Origin: Gordius sp. MW1
Lineage: Eukaryota > Nematomorpha > Gordioida > Gordea > Gordiidae
Direction of reading: 5' to 3'
NCBI GenBank assembly: GCA_964036665.1
Contig: OZ038532.1
Location: 22,843,037-22,907,036 of the forward strand
DNA: 64,000 bases
Shown: positions 46,390 to 59,123 of the stretch, piece after piece
Position numbering within the stretch: position 1 is the stretch's first letter
Layout of the letters: every line of letters starts with the position of its first letter
Position numbers and translations under genes: made by a program
Notes under the pieces: generated by a model
Told to the model about the DNA's origin: nothing
Database searches by the model: none
The model's input: the letters and a program-made list of their open reading frames with translations, nothing else

Positions 46390-47220
46390 TGAAACTTTTT
46401 TGAGGAACTATATCACTCTGCTTCTAGCGCAATCAAGGTGGCGCTAACTCAAGCGCCCTTGGTAGTTAACTCGTGACACGTCAGGGGCAAAACAAGGAGC
46501 AATTTAAATAAAAAAATATGGACGCTTTTTCTCTTGTCCCAAACCAAAATGGATTGTCCCTGAAGTGGGACATTGCATTAGCCTCCTTGCCATATCTCAA
46601 TTTATCAGGATCCTGTAGCAATCAGAGGGGCTTAAACCTTAAGTTAATCTGCCCTTTTTCCACTAGGTTTATTTGCTAAATATATTAGACTAATGAGCTG
46701 GCACAAAGCCATGGATTGAAATTGTTTTGGATTTTAATATTTCCATGGTGATTTTCTGCTTGATGTAAAAAAGTTCTTTGGGATCGTAATGGAGGTAATT
46801 TATTTAGATATTTGTTTAAGGATTTGGCTACCATCAAGACCCAAATTACATAGGGTCGTGGCCACTACTGGGACAAAGATGATATTGCTAAGATATTCCA
46901 CTTTCTTTCTCTGCTTTGTAGCTTTCTTATTTTTATTCCCGTCTTCGCTTCATGAAAATCTCATGCGCTGTTTGTAATCAGTTTTAAGTGGGAAACAAAA
47001 GACCTTAGCCCAAAAAATCAATTACACAAGGCTCCGCTAACGAGATGCGCGACCCAATCCGCCGGGGCTAAACTTCATTAAAGAATCAATATACTAATAT
47101 ACTATTGATAGGGATGACTCGACCGTCTTTTACAAAGTGTATTAAAATAAAGACAGAAGACACCGCCTTAAGCTAGAAATTGAACAGCTAGGTCAGCTCG
47201 ACAAATTTAAACACACACAT
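46390..47220. other. Non-coding spacer
   Basis: No gene or repeat recognised. Confidence 0.5.
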
Positions 47221-47224
47221 ACAC

Positions 47225-47470
47225 ACTTTCCTATATAATTTACTACGTCTACCTCTTCTCTCATGATATATTTTTCTATTTTATATACATTCCCACAATT
47301 CACTTTTGCTACCGATCTTGTTACAACCAGAATCTTCTACCTTTATATATAAAGGCGTGTCATTTTTTCTATTTGTTCCTTTTATTTTCTTTTTTGAGGG
47401 ATTTTATCTCTACTATTTATTTTGTTCCTAAAGATGGGCCCCTGCGGCCCGAAATATTAATTTTTTTTTA
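47225..47470 (+). repeat. Relative of the 33180 retroposon with a hammerhead-like core
   Basis: Pyrimidine-rich sequence resembling 33180-33420, with CTAAAGA, a GGGCC/GGCCC stem and GAAA at 47428-47454. Boundaries not determined. CTAAAGA departs from the CTGANGA consensus. Confidence 0.5.
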
Positions 47471-47559
47471 TTAGATTTAAGTAATTTCATTTTATAAGGT
47501 TTCTGTAACTTTTTTTTGGACGTTGCTTATTCTGAGATCTATATTTACGGTATGAATTA

Positions 47560-48930
47560 TTTATTTATTCGTTAGAAACTAATAAGCCAGTTCTTAAAAT
47601 ATATATCAAAAAAAATTATCTAAAACACAATTCTATTTTAAATTTGCACATACAGTTTCAACAGCGGTCGAGTGTCGCGCATTTGTTGTAGAAATCATAT
47701 TTACAAAATCATATTGATTCTTTATAAATGGAACATTCTCTGAGACAAACAGAAATTCTGCTAATCTTAGTCTTTAAACTCTTCAACTTGAAAGTATTAA
47801 TAACTAAAACAGATCTAAGTGACTTAATGTAAAAGCTAAATTAGTTGTGCATCTCTCCATACTACTCGGTGCACGGGGGGTAGTGGTTCTCAATGCCCTG
47901 ACCGAGCCTCGAAAAATTTGTTTCGCCCAAGCCCGTTGTCCTTCTGAAAAAACTGCCTTTCCACTGGAGCCCTAGTTCTGCCCAGCATCTTTATTGATTT
48001 GTAACTTTCAGAATTTATCTTCAAAATTATAATCGACCATAAATATACAATAAACAAGTAGCTAATTAAGGGTTCAAAAAAAGCAATACTGATAAATAAT
48101 GAAAATGGTAATGTATTTCAATTTGATCATTTGTAGGGTTTCAATATAATGTTTAACTATTTACGGGGCGATTGGTGCATCAGACCCGTTCAATGCCTAA
48201 ATATTTTGATAAATTTTGTCAGAATCTTTCTTTTGTTGTATTTAAGCAGACATTAAGTAATCAATTTGCAGCACACAGCTGATTTATTTTTATCGCGAAT
48301 ATTTCATCGCTTTATTTAGAAACTTCAAGTATCTATCCCATAAATATATATATATGTGTTTGCAACGCCGATGGATGAATTCTTCTGATCCTCACTCCAT
48401 TCCAAATTAACTTCAGGATTACTTTACTCCATCCCATTAACTCTTATCTGATATCCAGCTCTACGTTTAATTACACAATCCTCGTTACCTATGTCTAATC
48501 TCTTTTAATCTCGCGTTTTGTTTTTTTATCTCCAGTTTGTATTCGCATAAACGTTTGATTTGTCTCTTTAAAAATAAAGGTTTTTCATATATAATATAAT
48601 TAAAACACAACCAAATTTTAAATAATTTCGGACTGGATCGGTTTTTGAACAGCCCGCGGATTAAAAGTTTTTAATTCTTTTTCAATCTTACTTCTAAGTG
48701 CATTTTTAAATTATTTACATCTTTGATCGAACGTTTTAGCTTTTTGGTTATTATAAATCATAACTTATATTAATTTAAAAGAATTATAAATATAATGTTA
48801 TTATCCATAAGCTTATATTAAGGTTATTTTCTCGTTAATTTAAAATAATAAATTAAGCTTTCATAGGGTATTATATATCATCATATGAAATGTGTAATAA
48901 TGTTACTCTTAAAATAATTAATTACTACAA
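47560..48930. other. AT-rich spacer
   Basis: No gene or terminal structure recognised. Confidence 0.5.
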
Positions 48931-50236
48931 AAAATGGCTCGAGACAAGACGAGAATTTGAAAAACGGACCCGAGATCGAGACGAGAATTTTGATGTCGAG
49001 AAGACGAGACGAGATTATTTCGGCGAGATCTCGGGTTTTTATTGATCATTCGATTTTAGTAAATTGTTATGTATTTTAATAGGCCTGATTTATATTTAAG
49101 GAATTAAATATAAATCGATATGATAGGAATATATTGGTGTTAAAATAACACCTAAGTGTAATAAATATGATATATTTTCGCAAAAAGTTTAAAATTTGGC
49201 AATTTCAGTTCATTTACATAAGTATGGATGGCACTTAGGGTATGTGAATAATTTAATAATATATTTCTCACATATATGTATCCTTTAAATATTAAATGTT
49301 ACAAAATTTTAAACTTAGAATGAGTTCTGATGTAGTGTAAATATTACTAAAACATATTTGAACTTAGCAGTTTCTCATCCTGCATGATGCAGTAATTATA
49401 AATTGGTGGTCAATTAGTTTGAATAATCATACAAGTTAATCTAAGGTGGCTCGAACTTTTTTTGGTACCATAGCGTCATTTGTGCCTGCCTAACGATTTC
49501 AAAAGTACAACTGAGTATTCGATGACACCGTAATACATTAAATCATGAGTTTTCTAGAAGTTTTATGCTACAACTAAATATCCCTCTCATATTTTTGAAC
49601 CTTTATAAGACATTATGTGAATGCGTTGTTTTGTCATATACATTACTTTTTACGTTATAAACTGGAGTTGGCAGGTATATTCAGTACTATAATTTCTATA
49701 GTTGTGACAATTTTGCAATATAAAATAAATACACACCAACTTATACTGTACTAGATAAATAACTATTTGATGGCAAAGTTAGTACGAATTGGAAGGTAAT
49801 TATTTAGAATACTAATTTGATTATAATATTTTTTGTCCTAAAATTAAATACGTGCACTTTAATTTAAAGTTTAAAACCTTATGTTCTTGATCCTATGATA
49901 ATGCTGCTTTTATTGTTGTGTAGGATATAAAATGCGAGTTGACAAGATGGATGTAGCATATTGTCAATACCAGCTGATTATTAACGGAAATATACTTTTG
50001 CATCATTTTCAATCAACAAACCTTAAAAATCATTTATTTCATCCATTTATTATTCATATAATACTTATCGCTACTTATATCAACATTACATCATTTCGGT
50101 ACGCTACTTATTTCATTATTCATTAATATACTTATCGCTACTGATACCAATATTACATTATTTCGCTTATCGTTACTTATCTTTTTGTTAGATTAGTGAC
50201 CCCTCAATAAACACAAACCAAGTCCAAGATTCCCCC

Positions 50237-53200
50237 ATGGAAACAGATCCAGCACAAGATAACGAATTTAAATCCGAAAGTGCCATCTTTTTCAAACTAC
50301 CCCCAAATCGAGGCTCTGTTTACGATTCGACGGATAAGATGTAAAGCTTCCAAACTTGCATATGTGGTTGAGTACCTTCCACAAGAAGTGACCACTGAGA
50401 TTCAAGACTTTCTGGAGAACATACCGGTGGAATCCCCCAATACTACAATTCGAGCGGCCATTTTAGACCGTACAACCCGGTCAGACTCAGCAAGGTTCCA
50501 CGATCTGCTTACTAACGTAGAGTTGGGTGACCGTAAGCCGTCCCAGCTTTACAGGCACTCCTATGTACTGCTAAAATGGATGAGGCTATTCTGAAACAGC
50601 TATGGCTAGACAAGCTAGACAGCAATATGACTAGCATTTTAGCCATTTGTGCAGGTGAGCAGACTCTATCTAAGCTAGCAGAAACAGTCGATAGGATCGC
50701 CGAGACATACCGGACCCCTCAATTATAAAATATAACTCCAAAAGCGAACAATGAAATGGAAATGCTCCGTGGCATGGTTAAAAAACTTAATCTGAGCATT
50801 GACACACTACGCCAGGGTCTCGACCAAGTAGAGGACAGATCTTCGCCTAGACGTTCCCAGTCACCTTCCAGACCCCCCCCCCCCCCCCCCCACTGATGTT
50901 CCCCCTGACTGGTGCTGGTACCATAGCATTTCAGGCACAAAGCCTCCAAATGCCAATCGCCATTTAACTACACAATGGCCGCAGCGTCAAACCATTCGGC
51001 CAGCCAGGAACAGCGACGCCTGGTCTAGGCCTACCAAAGAGTCGCTTATTTTTTATTCTTGATAAATCTACTAGACTGCGTTTCCTTATAGACACCGGGG
51101 CCGAAATTAGTGTAATACGGCCCCCCCCCCAACCATCGCATCAAACCCTCACACATCTGCCTGCAAGCAGCCAACACCAGCACCATCAAGACCTATGGTC
51201 AAAAATTCTTGGCACTGGACCTTGGTTTGCGCAGGAACTTCCAATGGGTATTAGCAGTTGGTGACGTGAAAACGCCGATCATCGGAGCGGATTTCTTAAA
51301 CAACTTAAATATCCTCGTGGATATCCGACGACAGTGTCTTCTAGACCCTACCACGGCATTAAAATCGTATGGCCATTTCACTAGCTCGAGTTTGCATAAT
51401 GTACAACTTGCGATTAAAGTGGATTCGCCTGACTTTCTAAACTTGTTAAAAGAATTCCATGAGATTTATACCCCCTCTAATTACAAAGTTAATGTAAAGA
51501 AACATGTTGTACATCACATTAACACTCAAGGCCCACCCGCTTACGCCAAACCTAGGCGTCTAGACCTCGTTAAATTGAAAATAGCTAAACAAGAATTTAC
51601 TCATATGCTTGAATTGGGTATAATCCACCTTCGGACAGTCCCTGGGCATCTCCTCTGCATATGGTCCCAAAGAAAGTACCCGGAGATTGGCGACCATGTA
51701 ATGATTACAGAGTCCTTAACACTCAAACCGTACCAGATCGATATCCTCTACCACGCCTCCACGACTATTCGCTCAACCTAGCCGGCACAACAATCTACAG
51801 CAAGATAGATCTCGTTCGAGCCTACCAGCAAATCCCCGTAGCCCCTGAAGACATCTAAAAGACAGCAATTACCACACCTTTTTGTCTATTCGAATATTCA
51901 CGCATGCCTTTGGACTACGTAACTCGCCCAAACCTTTCAAAGATTTATCGACCAAGCCTTTCGAGGTCTAAATTTCACATTTGCCTATATAGATGATATT
52001 TTAATCGCTAGCTCAATAGCCACCGAACATTTAGGTCATCTACGTCAGGTTTTCCAACGCCTACACGAGTTTGACCTCAAAATTAATGTAAGCAAATGCG
52101 AATGGGGACAGTCTGCAATTGACTTTCTTGGACACCGTGTATTACCACAAGGTCTAACTCCGGTACCAGACAAGATCTCATCAATCAAAAGTCTTGCCAC
52201 CCCAACAACCATGACACAACTTCGTCGCTTTAGATATGGTAAATTTTTACCGACGTTTTATACCTAGCTGCGCACTATTCCTCCAGCCATAAACTGATCT
52301 GCTCAATGACTCAAAAAAACCCCTCGTTCTAACGCAAGAAGCACATGATGCATTCAACAAGACTAAGGAAGCTCTTGATGGGATCACGACCCTGAACCAC
52401 CTAGTAGAAAGCGCCACTCTCTCATTAACAACCGACGCGTCAAACACTCATTGGCGCCATCCTACACCAAACAATATATGGAGAAAGTAGTCCCCTATCA
52501 TTTTTTTCGTTTAAATTAAACAAGGCCTAGACGCGCTACATTTGGTAGGGAATTACTTGTTATTTACCTCTCTATAAAACATTATCGACATGTTTTGGAA
52601 CGGAGACTTCACAGTTTACACAGATCACAAACCTCTGACTTACGCCTTAACTAATAAGTCTGACAAATACTCACCACGTGAAATAGGACAGCTGGATTAC
52701 ATATCACAATTTACATCTAACATTCAGTTCATTAAATGTAGGGCAATATCGTGGCGGACTCTATTTCGCAGACAGAGATAGATTCCATACAACTTACAAA
52801 TACCTCAATCACGGAAAGGATAGCTATGTCACAAAAACAGGAACAATACTCAACCGAAGAGCTTAGATCTCTTAAATTGGAGCAATATTTAATTCCAGGT
52901 ACGAGTTTGACCCTTACCTGCGATACATCTACCACAATCCCGAGACCCTTAGTACCCAAGAGCCTACGACGCAAAGTTTTTGAGCACCTTGTCTGTCGCA
53001 TCCAGCCCCCGCCCAACACTAAAATTGATTTCCAAACGTTTCGTCTGGCTTAGAATGAATAAAGATGTACGAGATTGGACGAAACATTGCGTTCCATGCC
53101 AAAAATGCAAGGTTAATAGACACACCATTACAGTCCCAGCCACTTTAGCGCAACCGGACGCAAGATTCAGTCATGTTCACTTGGACCTCATGGGCCCATT

Positions 53201-53924
53201 ACCGCCTTCTAATAGACACATCTACATTTTCACCACACTCGATCGTTTTACCCGGTGGCCCGTGGCAATCCCAATCAACGATGCATCAGCTGAAACTGTA
53301 GCCCTAACATTTTTGACGCTTTGGATAGCTAACTACGGAGCACCCACTACATTAACCACAGACCGAGGGCCCCAATTCCAATCTGCCCTATTTTAACACT
53401 TATCTATTTTATTAGGTTATCATCATATAACCACTACAGCTTGCCATCCACAAGCCAATTGTATGGTAGAGCGATTTCATCGACAGCTAAAAAGTTCGAT
53501 CACAGCAAAAGGGACACTACCAATTGGTCTGATCGAGTCCCCTTGTACTCTTAGGTATCCGAAGCACCGTCAAGGAAGACTTATCCTGTTCAAGCGCTGA
53601 ACTGGTATATAGGCACGGCACCTCTTTGATACTGCCAGGAGATTTTTTGCAACCTTCAAATTGGACATAAATGCCGCTGATAACATCCAACGACTTCGGG
53701 AGCAGTTTGATCACGTTCGTTTCACACCCACCAGATCATCAAATATCAAACAACAGATTAACAACAATCTGGTTACAGCCACTCACGTATTTTTAAGAAT
53801 TGACCGGCCTCGGAAAGCTTTAGTCCCTCCGTACGAAGGTCCTTACAAGGTAATCGAAAGACATTCTAAATATTTTGTCATAGACCACAATGGAAAAAAG
53901 ACACCGTTTCAATTGATCGTTTGA
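50237..53924 (+). pseudogene. gag-pol remnant of Gypsy element 2
   Basis: Starts ATGGAAACAGATCC. Gag capsid pieces: ALFTIRRIRCKASKLAYVVE and LGDRKPSQLYRH. Then protease (LIDTGAEISVI, about 51090), reverse transcriptase ([31 protein letters not shown] about 51985), RNase H (YTDHKPLTYAL), integrase zinc finger (HCVPCQKC) and two of the catalytic acids (HLDLMGP, LTTDRGPQF), with VERFHRQLK later. It ends near YEGPYKVIERH and a stop. Many stops and frameshifts (for example the stop at about 51856) make it inactive. Confidence 0.9.
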
Positions 53925-54247
53925 AGCCAGCCTTCTTTAAACCGAGATCCGATGACCCAAATTTCCCAATCCATGTCCCTCCCCTCCAAGCCGACCTACG
54001 TTAAGCAAACCTACCATACAACCCGCTGTGTTCACTCCTCCCAAAGCAAACAATTCTTCTTCTCCACCAACCAAAATCACTCCTACACCACCACCAAGTC
54101 CGGCCGTCATGTTCATTGGCCCAATAAGTTTTTCAATTTTATGTAACGCTCCACGTCTACAAAGGGGACTATTTATAGGATATAAAATGCGAGTTGACAA
54201 GAAGGATGTAGCATATTGTCAATACCAGCTGATTATTAACGCAAATA

Positions 54248-54401
54248 GGTGGCTCGTCAACTTGCCGAAAACCATCTCACCGAATCACCCTGGGACATTT
54301 TGTAATTGATTGAATGGGGGACATTTTTAAATTAGGAGATAATTTTAGCTGTGGAACATTAAATTCGGCGAGATCGTTTTCGGCGAGTTGATAGGGCACC
54401 A
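54248..54401. mobile_element. Small MITE (family of 58846) in the 3' LTR of Gypsy 2
   Basis: Inverted ends (GGTGGCTCGTCAACTTGCCG / CGGCGAGTTGATAGGGCACC) with 8-bp duplication CGCAAATA at 54240-54247 and 54402-54409. The 5' LTR has the same spot unoccupied (CGGAAATATAC). 8-bp duplications fit hAT-like transposition. Confidence 0.88.
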
Positions 54402-57400
54402 CGCAAATATACTTTTGCATCATTTCCAATCAACAAACCTATTGATTAACAATCATTTAATTCATCAATTTATTATTTATTAATATACTTATCGCTACTT
54501 ATATCAATATTACATCATTTCTCTTATCGCTACCTATTCCATTATTCATTAATATACTTTGTCGCTACTGATACCAATATTACATTATTTATATTACATT
54601 ATTTCGCTTATCGCTACTTATCTTTTTGTTAAAGTTGTTTTTACAACGTTTTAATATGTACAACAAGCTATCAATTTTGTAAATAATAATATTACCATTA
54701 AAAGTCACTCGCACTTTGTGGCTTATAACGCTATAGTAAACATGCCTTAAATATGTTGAGGTCAACTTTATGGTTTTGGCAAGGATTAATGTTGGGTCTC
54801 AATTTGCCTAAATATGTAACTAAGTCAAATATAGGTGAACTTATAAATTTCGTCTGTTTAAATTTAACAGAGTGAATTTGATGTAAATGTTATAATTTGC
54901 TAGAACTATGAAATTTAATAAGGTCTGATCAGTTAGTATATTTATTATTATATAAAAGTTTCAGCTCCAAAACACTCACAAGAGTACTGGTTTAAACTCA
55001 AATTTAAAAAGTGTCACTAGACACCACTATTTAATTCTAAATTTAATGCACAGTTATGCTATTTTATATATTAAACAAGGAGCGATCCTTACGTACTTCC
55101 AAATTTATTTATAGTTTTTTAATTTTCACTCCATATAAAATGTTATCTATTGTCAATGAGATGTCGTATCGCGCTATATCATTTAAAAGTTTGTGTATTC
55201 AGGTTTTTTAAACCACTTTGATTTTTGTAACACAGTTAATAGTTTTAATAGAAATTTTTATGTTGTATAAATTTTTCTTAAATGTCGAGTCAAAACGAGA
55301 ATTCTCGCCGAGATGAGATTTTTATAATCGCTCCCGAGACGAGAGGAGATTTTGCTTTCGAGACCGAGAAGAGACGAGATCGACACCATAGACTAATAAT
55401 ACGATAGACTGCCGAACAGCTGATAATTCAGAAGTAACTATTATATTAAAGCCGCCATGCTTGTGGAAATTTTAACTACGTATAGAACTTAACGTAATGT
55501 ATTTCGTTCTATTTTGCTACATTTTTTTTAAATTTATAAATTAAGTTACTAAATCATAAAAAACTTTTAGTAAAGAAAAAATATAATTAAGGAAAGAGAA
55601 AACATGATTGTTTTTGAATTTGAATAATCTTTTAAGAAAAAATGAATATTTACGATTTAGAATGATAAAGAGCAATATAAATAAAGCGCCATCTATAATA
55701 TATTTTATTTAAAGTAATAATTGAATATCAAAGATACAATTTTACATAAAACGATACCGGGCATCATGCAAGATTTAAAAAACAAAAATATTTTAATAAA
55801 TTAACTAATTGTCAATAAATATCCTTTAAAAATAATGGTTTTATAAAATTTTTGCCTAATGTTAGTTTTAAATTCTTGGTTTGAAATATTGCAAAAATTA
55901 TGAAGTAAAATTTTGCTATACATATTAATTATTAATTTAACCAATAATTGTAAATAATTCCATGAGCCTAATTCCTGATCAACACTGTGATTAATTAAAG
56001 ATAAAAAAATGTTAGATCTAAGTGTGTTTTTAGTATGGAAGTGAGAGGAGTATCACCAAAATAATTTGTAATAATATCACCCCCCCCTCCCCTGGATTAA
56101 TGCTTTCTTATCAATATGAGCAGACAAATCTTTAAGTGAGTTTCTTTAATTATTTTATTCCTTAGAGTTTTCACAGTTTTTTTAATGCTTTATAATCATG
56201 TCCCTTCTCTTTTCTTTCTTAAACTCATTGCATATGAATGATCTTTCATTACTAAAATTTTTTACAAATTATAAGTACTAGTATTTAATGTATTGCACAT
56301 TATCTTGGGGAAGATACTGAACATCTAAATTTATAAATTTATTATATGTTTATATATTATAACGATATTATACAGTATATAAATAACAGGAAAAAAATAT
56401 AATAATGTAAATTTTTTTAAATATGATAATGTAAATTTTTTTCCTATAGCCGTTTGTCACATTTAGTTGTCAGCTCCTTCAAGTTGGTTCTCCATGTATT
56501 CCTGCACTTACACCAGCTCGCATTAGCTCGTACCTTCTAAAGTCCATATCTATTTTATGCTTCCATGTCAGTTTAGGCCTCCCTCTCTTCTTGATATGAT
56601 TTCTTCTTGATATGATTTGCCAAGTGACTTTCCTCCCAACAGAAAAAAATTATGTTAATGTATCTAATTATTTACTTGCTGTGAGAGAAATTTGTTAAAT
56701 CTGTTAATCCTGATGACTGATCTAGTTCAATTTAATTCAAATTTAAAAATTACTTACAATAAATTTTGGGATGGCTCAGTATTTCCTTGATCAAGAGACT
56801 GATCTAGTTTAATCAAATTCAGATTTAATAATTACCTGATTGCAAGTCGATTGCATTGTTATTAATGTCGGCATTTTTAAGTAAATTGATTCAACCCAGC
56901 AAATAGTCATCCTTCCAAAATGTCCAACTTTCAATATAAAGATTTTTTGATACTGTATAAATTAAACAATTTGGTGTAGGCGACCCATAATTTGAATTAT
57001 GATTACAGAAGTGGCACAGTATTTTCTTTAAGGTAAAATTTAAACTTCTATTTTTATTAAAATCGTGGGGTCGAAAGTGGTTACTGCAGATACTTGAATG
57101 TTTTTTAAATTTAAATTTAGGGCCCATCAATTCAATCTATTCCGACAATAACTCTTGATCTTTTGGAACTCTAAAAATATACATAAATTGATTTATAATT
57201 ACCTGTGAAATGAAAGCTAGCAAGACCTCATGTTAAAAACAGAGTTTAAAACTTGAATATCTCAAATAAAAGGTAATATATACAAAAAAAAATTAAAAAT
57301 TAATTTGTTATTTAAAAAAAAGATTAAAAATTTTATTTTGGATGACATATAGCATATATTTTAGGATATATCAATTTTACCTTAATTTCAAGAATTTCCA

Positions 57401-57423
57401 CTTATGACATGGCGACTTCGGCT

Positions 57424-58779
57424 ACGTCTTAATACGCGCTACAACTTCAAGCCCGCAATTTTTTTTTCTGTCCAAATACGCGCTTCACGTTTCATGGATA
57501 CAATTACTTTATTAATCATTTTACATGTTTAGGATTGTCAAGTTTAGAAAATAAATATACATTATCAACTTAATATATTGTTATTAATGTTTAGGATTGC
57601 CAAGTTTAGAAAATAAATATACATTTTATTGTCTACAATATCAACTTAATATGTTGTTATTAATGTTTAGATTGTCAAGTTTAAAATAAATATACATTAT
57701 CAACTTAATATATTAGATTAATGTTTAGGATTGTCAAGTTTAGAAAATAAAAAATAGATTATCAACTTAATATATTGTATTAATGTTTAGGATTGTCAAG
57801 TTTAGTAAATAAATATACATTTTATTGTCTACAATATCAACTTAATATATTGTTATTAATGTTTAGGATTGTCAAGTTTAGTAAATAACTATAATTAAGC
57901 TTATACTTCAAAATACACATACCATTTTATTAGTATTTAATATAAAATAAATCATAAACATCAATTAGTTTTCAAATAATGTAGAACATTTAGTTTAAAC
58001 AAAAATTTATTAGCCTACCAGACTTAAAGTGTGAAATTTTTAAGATTTAGTATACTTAAAACTCCTATAAAAACAAAGCTTAAAAAGGCTGAAAAGATAG
58101 TTTAGGGTATTTGTTCACTACAAAATGTACTGATAATAAAGCTTTGCCTATATATGATTATGAGATTAACAATAACAATACCTAACAGTTGAAAATATCT
58201 TTCAACCCAACAAGCTAGAGAGATATGAGATATTTGTTCATATTCCAATAATTTAAATACTTTATTCATGTAAAAATACAAGTTTTGTAAAACATTTATT
58301 AACAAAAATTTATTGGGATCAGATAAGGCTTTAAAATCTGAAGAAGAGAATCAAGGAATGTCTTTTCCAAATCCTAAGAATTCTTTGCTTCTCTGTCTCT
58401 ATATCTATTTTCTTCAGAGTGTTTTCCATTTAGTTTTGCAATAATCCGCTTTTAAAGTTAGTATTTTAATTGATACTAGTTACCAGCCAAGTTGCATTAT
58501 GTGGCCACCAAACCCCAGGCTTATTCCATTCAATTATTCATGTGGAGCTTTTCATGTGCCTTTCCACACTTCTTAATAATGTTTTTACTTGATCTTGTCT
58601 ATCTATGTAAACATATTAGGCCACAGTAATAACTTACTCAATAGCTTGTAGCTTGTTGATCGCGGTTGAGTTGATACGGCAAAACTACAAAAATGACGTG
58701 ACGCTCGTATTAAGACGCGTCTATGTTTTAACATGCATTCGCTTTTTCAAGCTAGCTACAAAAGCGCGTATTAAGACGC
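57424..58779. mobile_element. Possible nested inverted-repeat element
   Basis: CGTCTTAATACGCGCT at 57425-57440 is mirrored by AGCGCGTATTAAGACG near 58763-58778, with weaker pairing for about 10 more bases (CTTCAAG / CTTGAA). A partial extra copy (GTATTAAGACGCG) lies near 58708. No target duplication seen, so this may be only a palindrome family. Confidence 0.4.
57528..57893. repeat. Minisatellite, about six units of 58-73 bp
   Basis: Unit core GTTTAGGATTGTCAAGTTTA, then AAATAAATATACAT and TATCAACTTAATAT. Longer units differ by an inserted TTTATTGTCTACAA. Confidence 0.9.
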
Positions 58780-58845
58780 ACCCTTAGATTACTTCGTAAT
58801 ATTAATGTAAAAAAACAGCTGTTCGGCAGTCTATGGTATTATTAG

Positions 58846-59031
58846 TGGTGCCCTATCAACTCGCCGAAAACTATCTCGCCGAAACTCACCAAGGGACATT
58901 TTCTGATTGGTTGTTTAATGTCCCCCAGCTTAAGATCGTCCCCCATTTAACCAATCACAAATTTGGGGACATTTTTTAGCTTGAGAACATTAAATTTGGC
59001 GAGATTATTTTCGGCGAGTTGACGGGCCATC
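58846..59031. mobile_element. Small MITE, second copy of the 54248 family
   Basis: TGGTGCCCTATCAACTCGCC at the left and GGCGAGTTGACGGGCCATC at the right. The 8-bp duplication ATTATTAG is at 58838-58845 and 59032-59039. It lies inside the right arm of the 3.66-kb element. The sequence between the ends repeats GGGACATTTT-like motifs in both orientations. Confidence 0.9.
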
Positions 59032-59123
59032 ATTATTAGTCTATGATCGACACACAAAATTATGTGAGCAGTTGACTTTACCTTTGGCAAAATATTTTCC
59101 AATCACCTTAATACTTTTTTATT

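Larger units (their letters stand above)
49921..54631 (+). mobile_element. Decayed Ty3/Gypsy element 2
   Basis: A 270-bp 5' LTR (49921-50190, starting TAGGATATAAAATGCG) and a matching 3' LTR (54176-54631) lengthened by a 154-bp MITE. AAAGGGGAC just before the 3' LTR is a likely polypurine tract. Both LTR flanks are copy B of the hAT-type element. I could not fix the target duplication with confidence. Confidence 0.85.
55387..59045. mobile_element. 3.66-kb TIR element of unknown family with 8-bp target duplication
   Basis: Left end CATAGACTAATAATAC, with the arm running to ...CTGCCGAACAGCTG (55422). The right end is its inverted copy from CAGCTGTTCGGCAG (58816), interrupted by a MITE and finishing TCTATG at 59045. 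The arms match at about 35 of 36 bases once the MITE is removed. ATCGACAC is repeated exactly at 55379-55386 and 59046-59053. The inside is AT-rich; I see no transposase. It holds a minisatellite and possibly a further nested element. Confidence 0.85.
48931..59057 (-). mobile_element. hAT-type CTCGT-rich element, copy B, broken by two insertions
   Basis: 48940-49920 is the reverse complement of the right half of copy A (28219-30137), and 54632-55386 that of its left half, ending CGAGATCGACAC. A short stretch after 59045 repeats ATCGACAC as the target duplication of the next element. The left terminus is truncated or diverged (no TAGTG), so this copy's own duplication is uncertain. It is interrupted by a Gypsy element at 49921-54631 and by a TIR element at 55387-59045. 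Confidence 0.8.
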
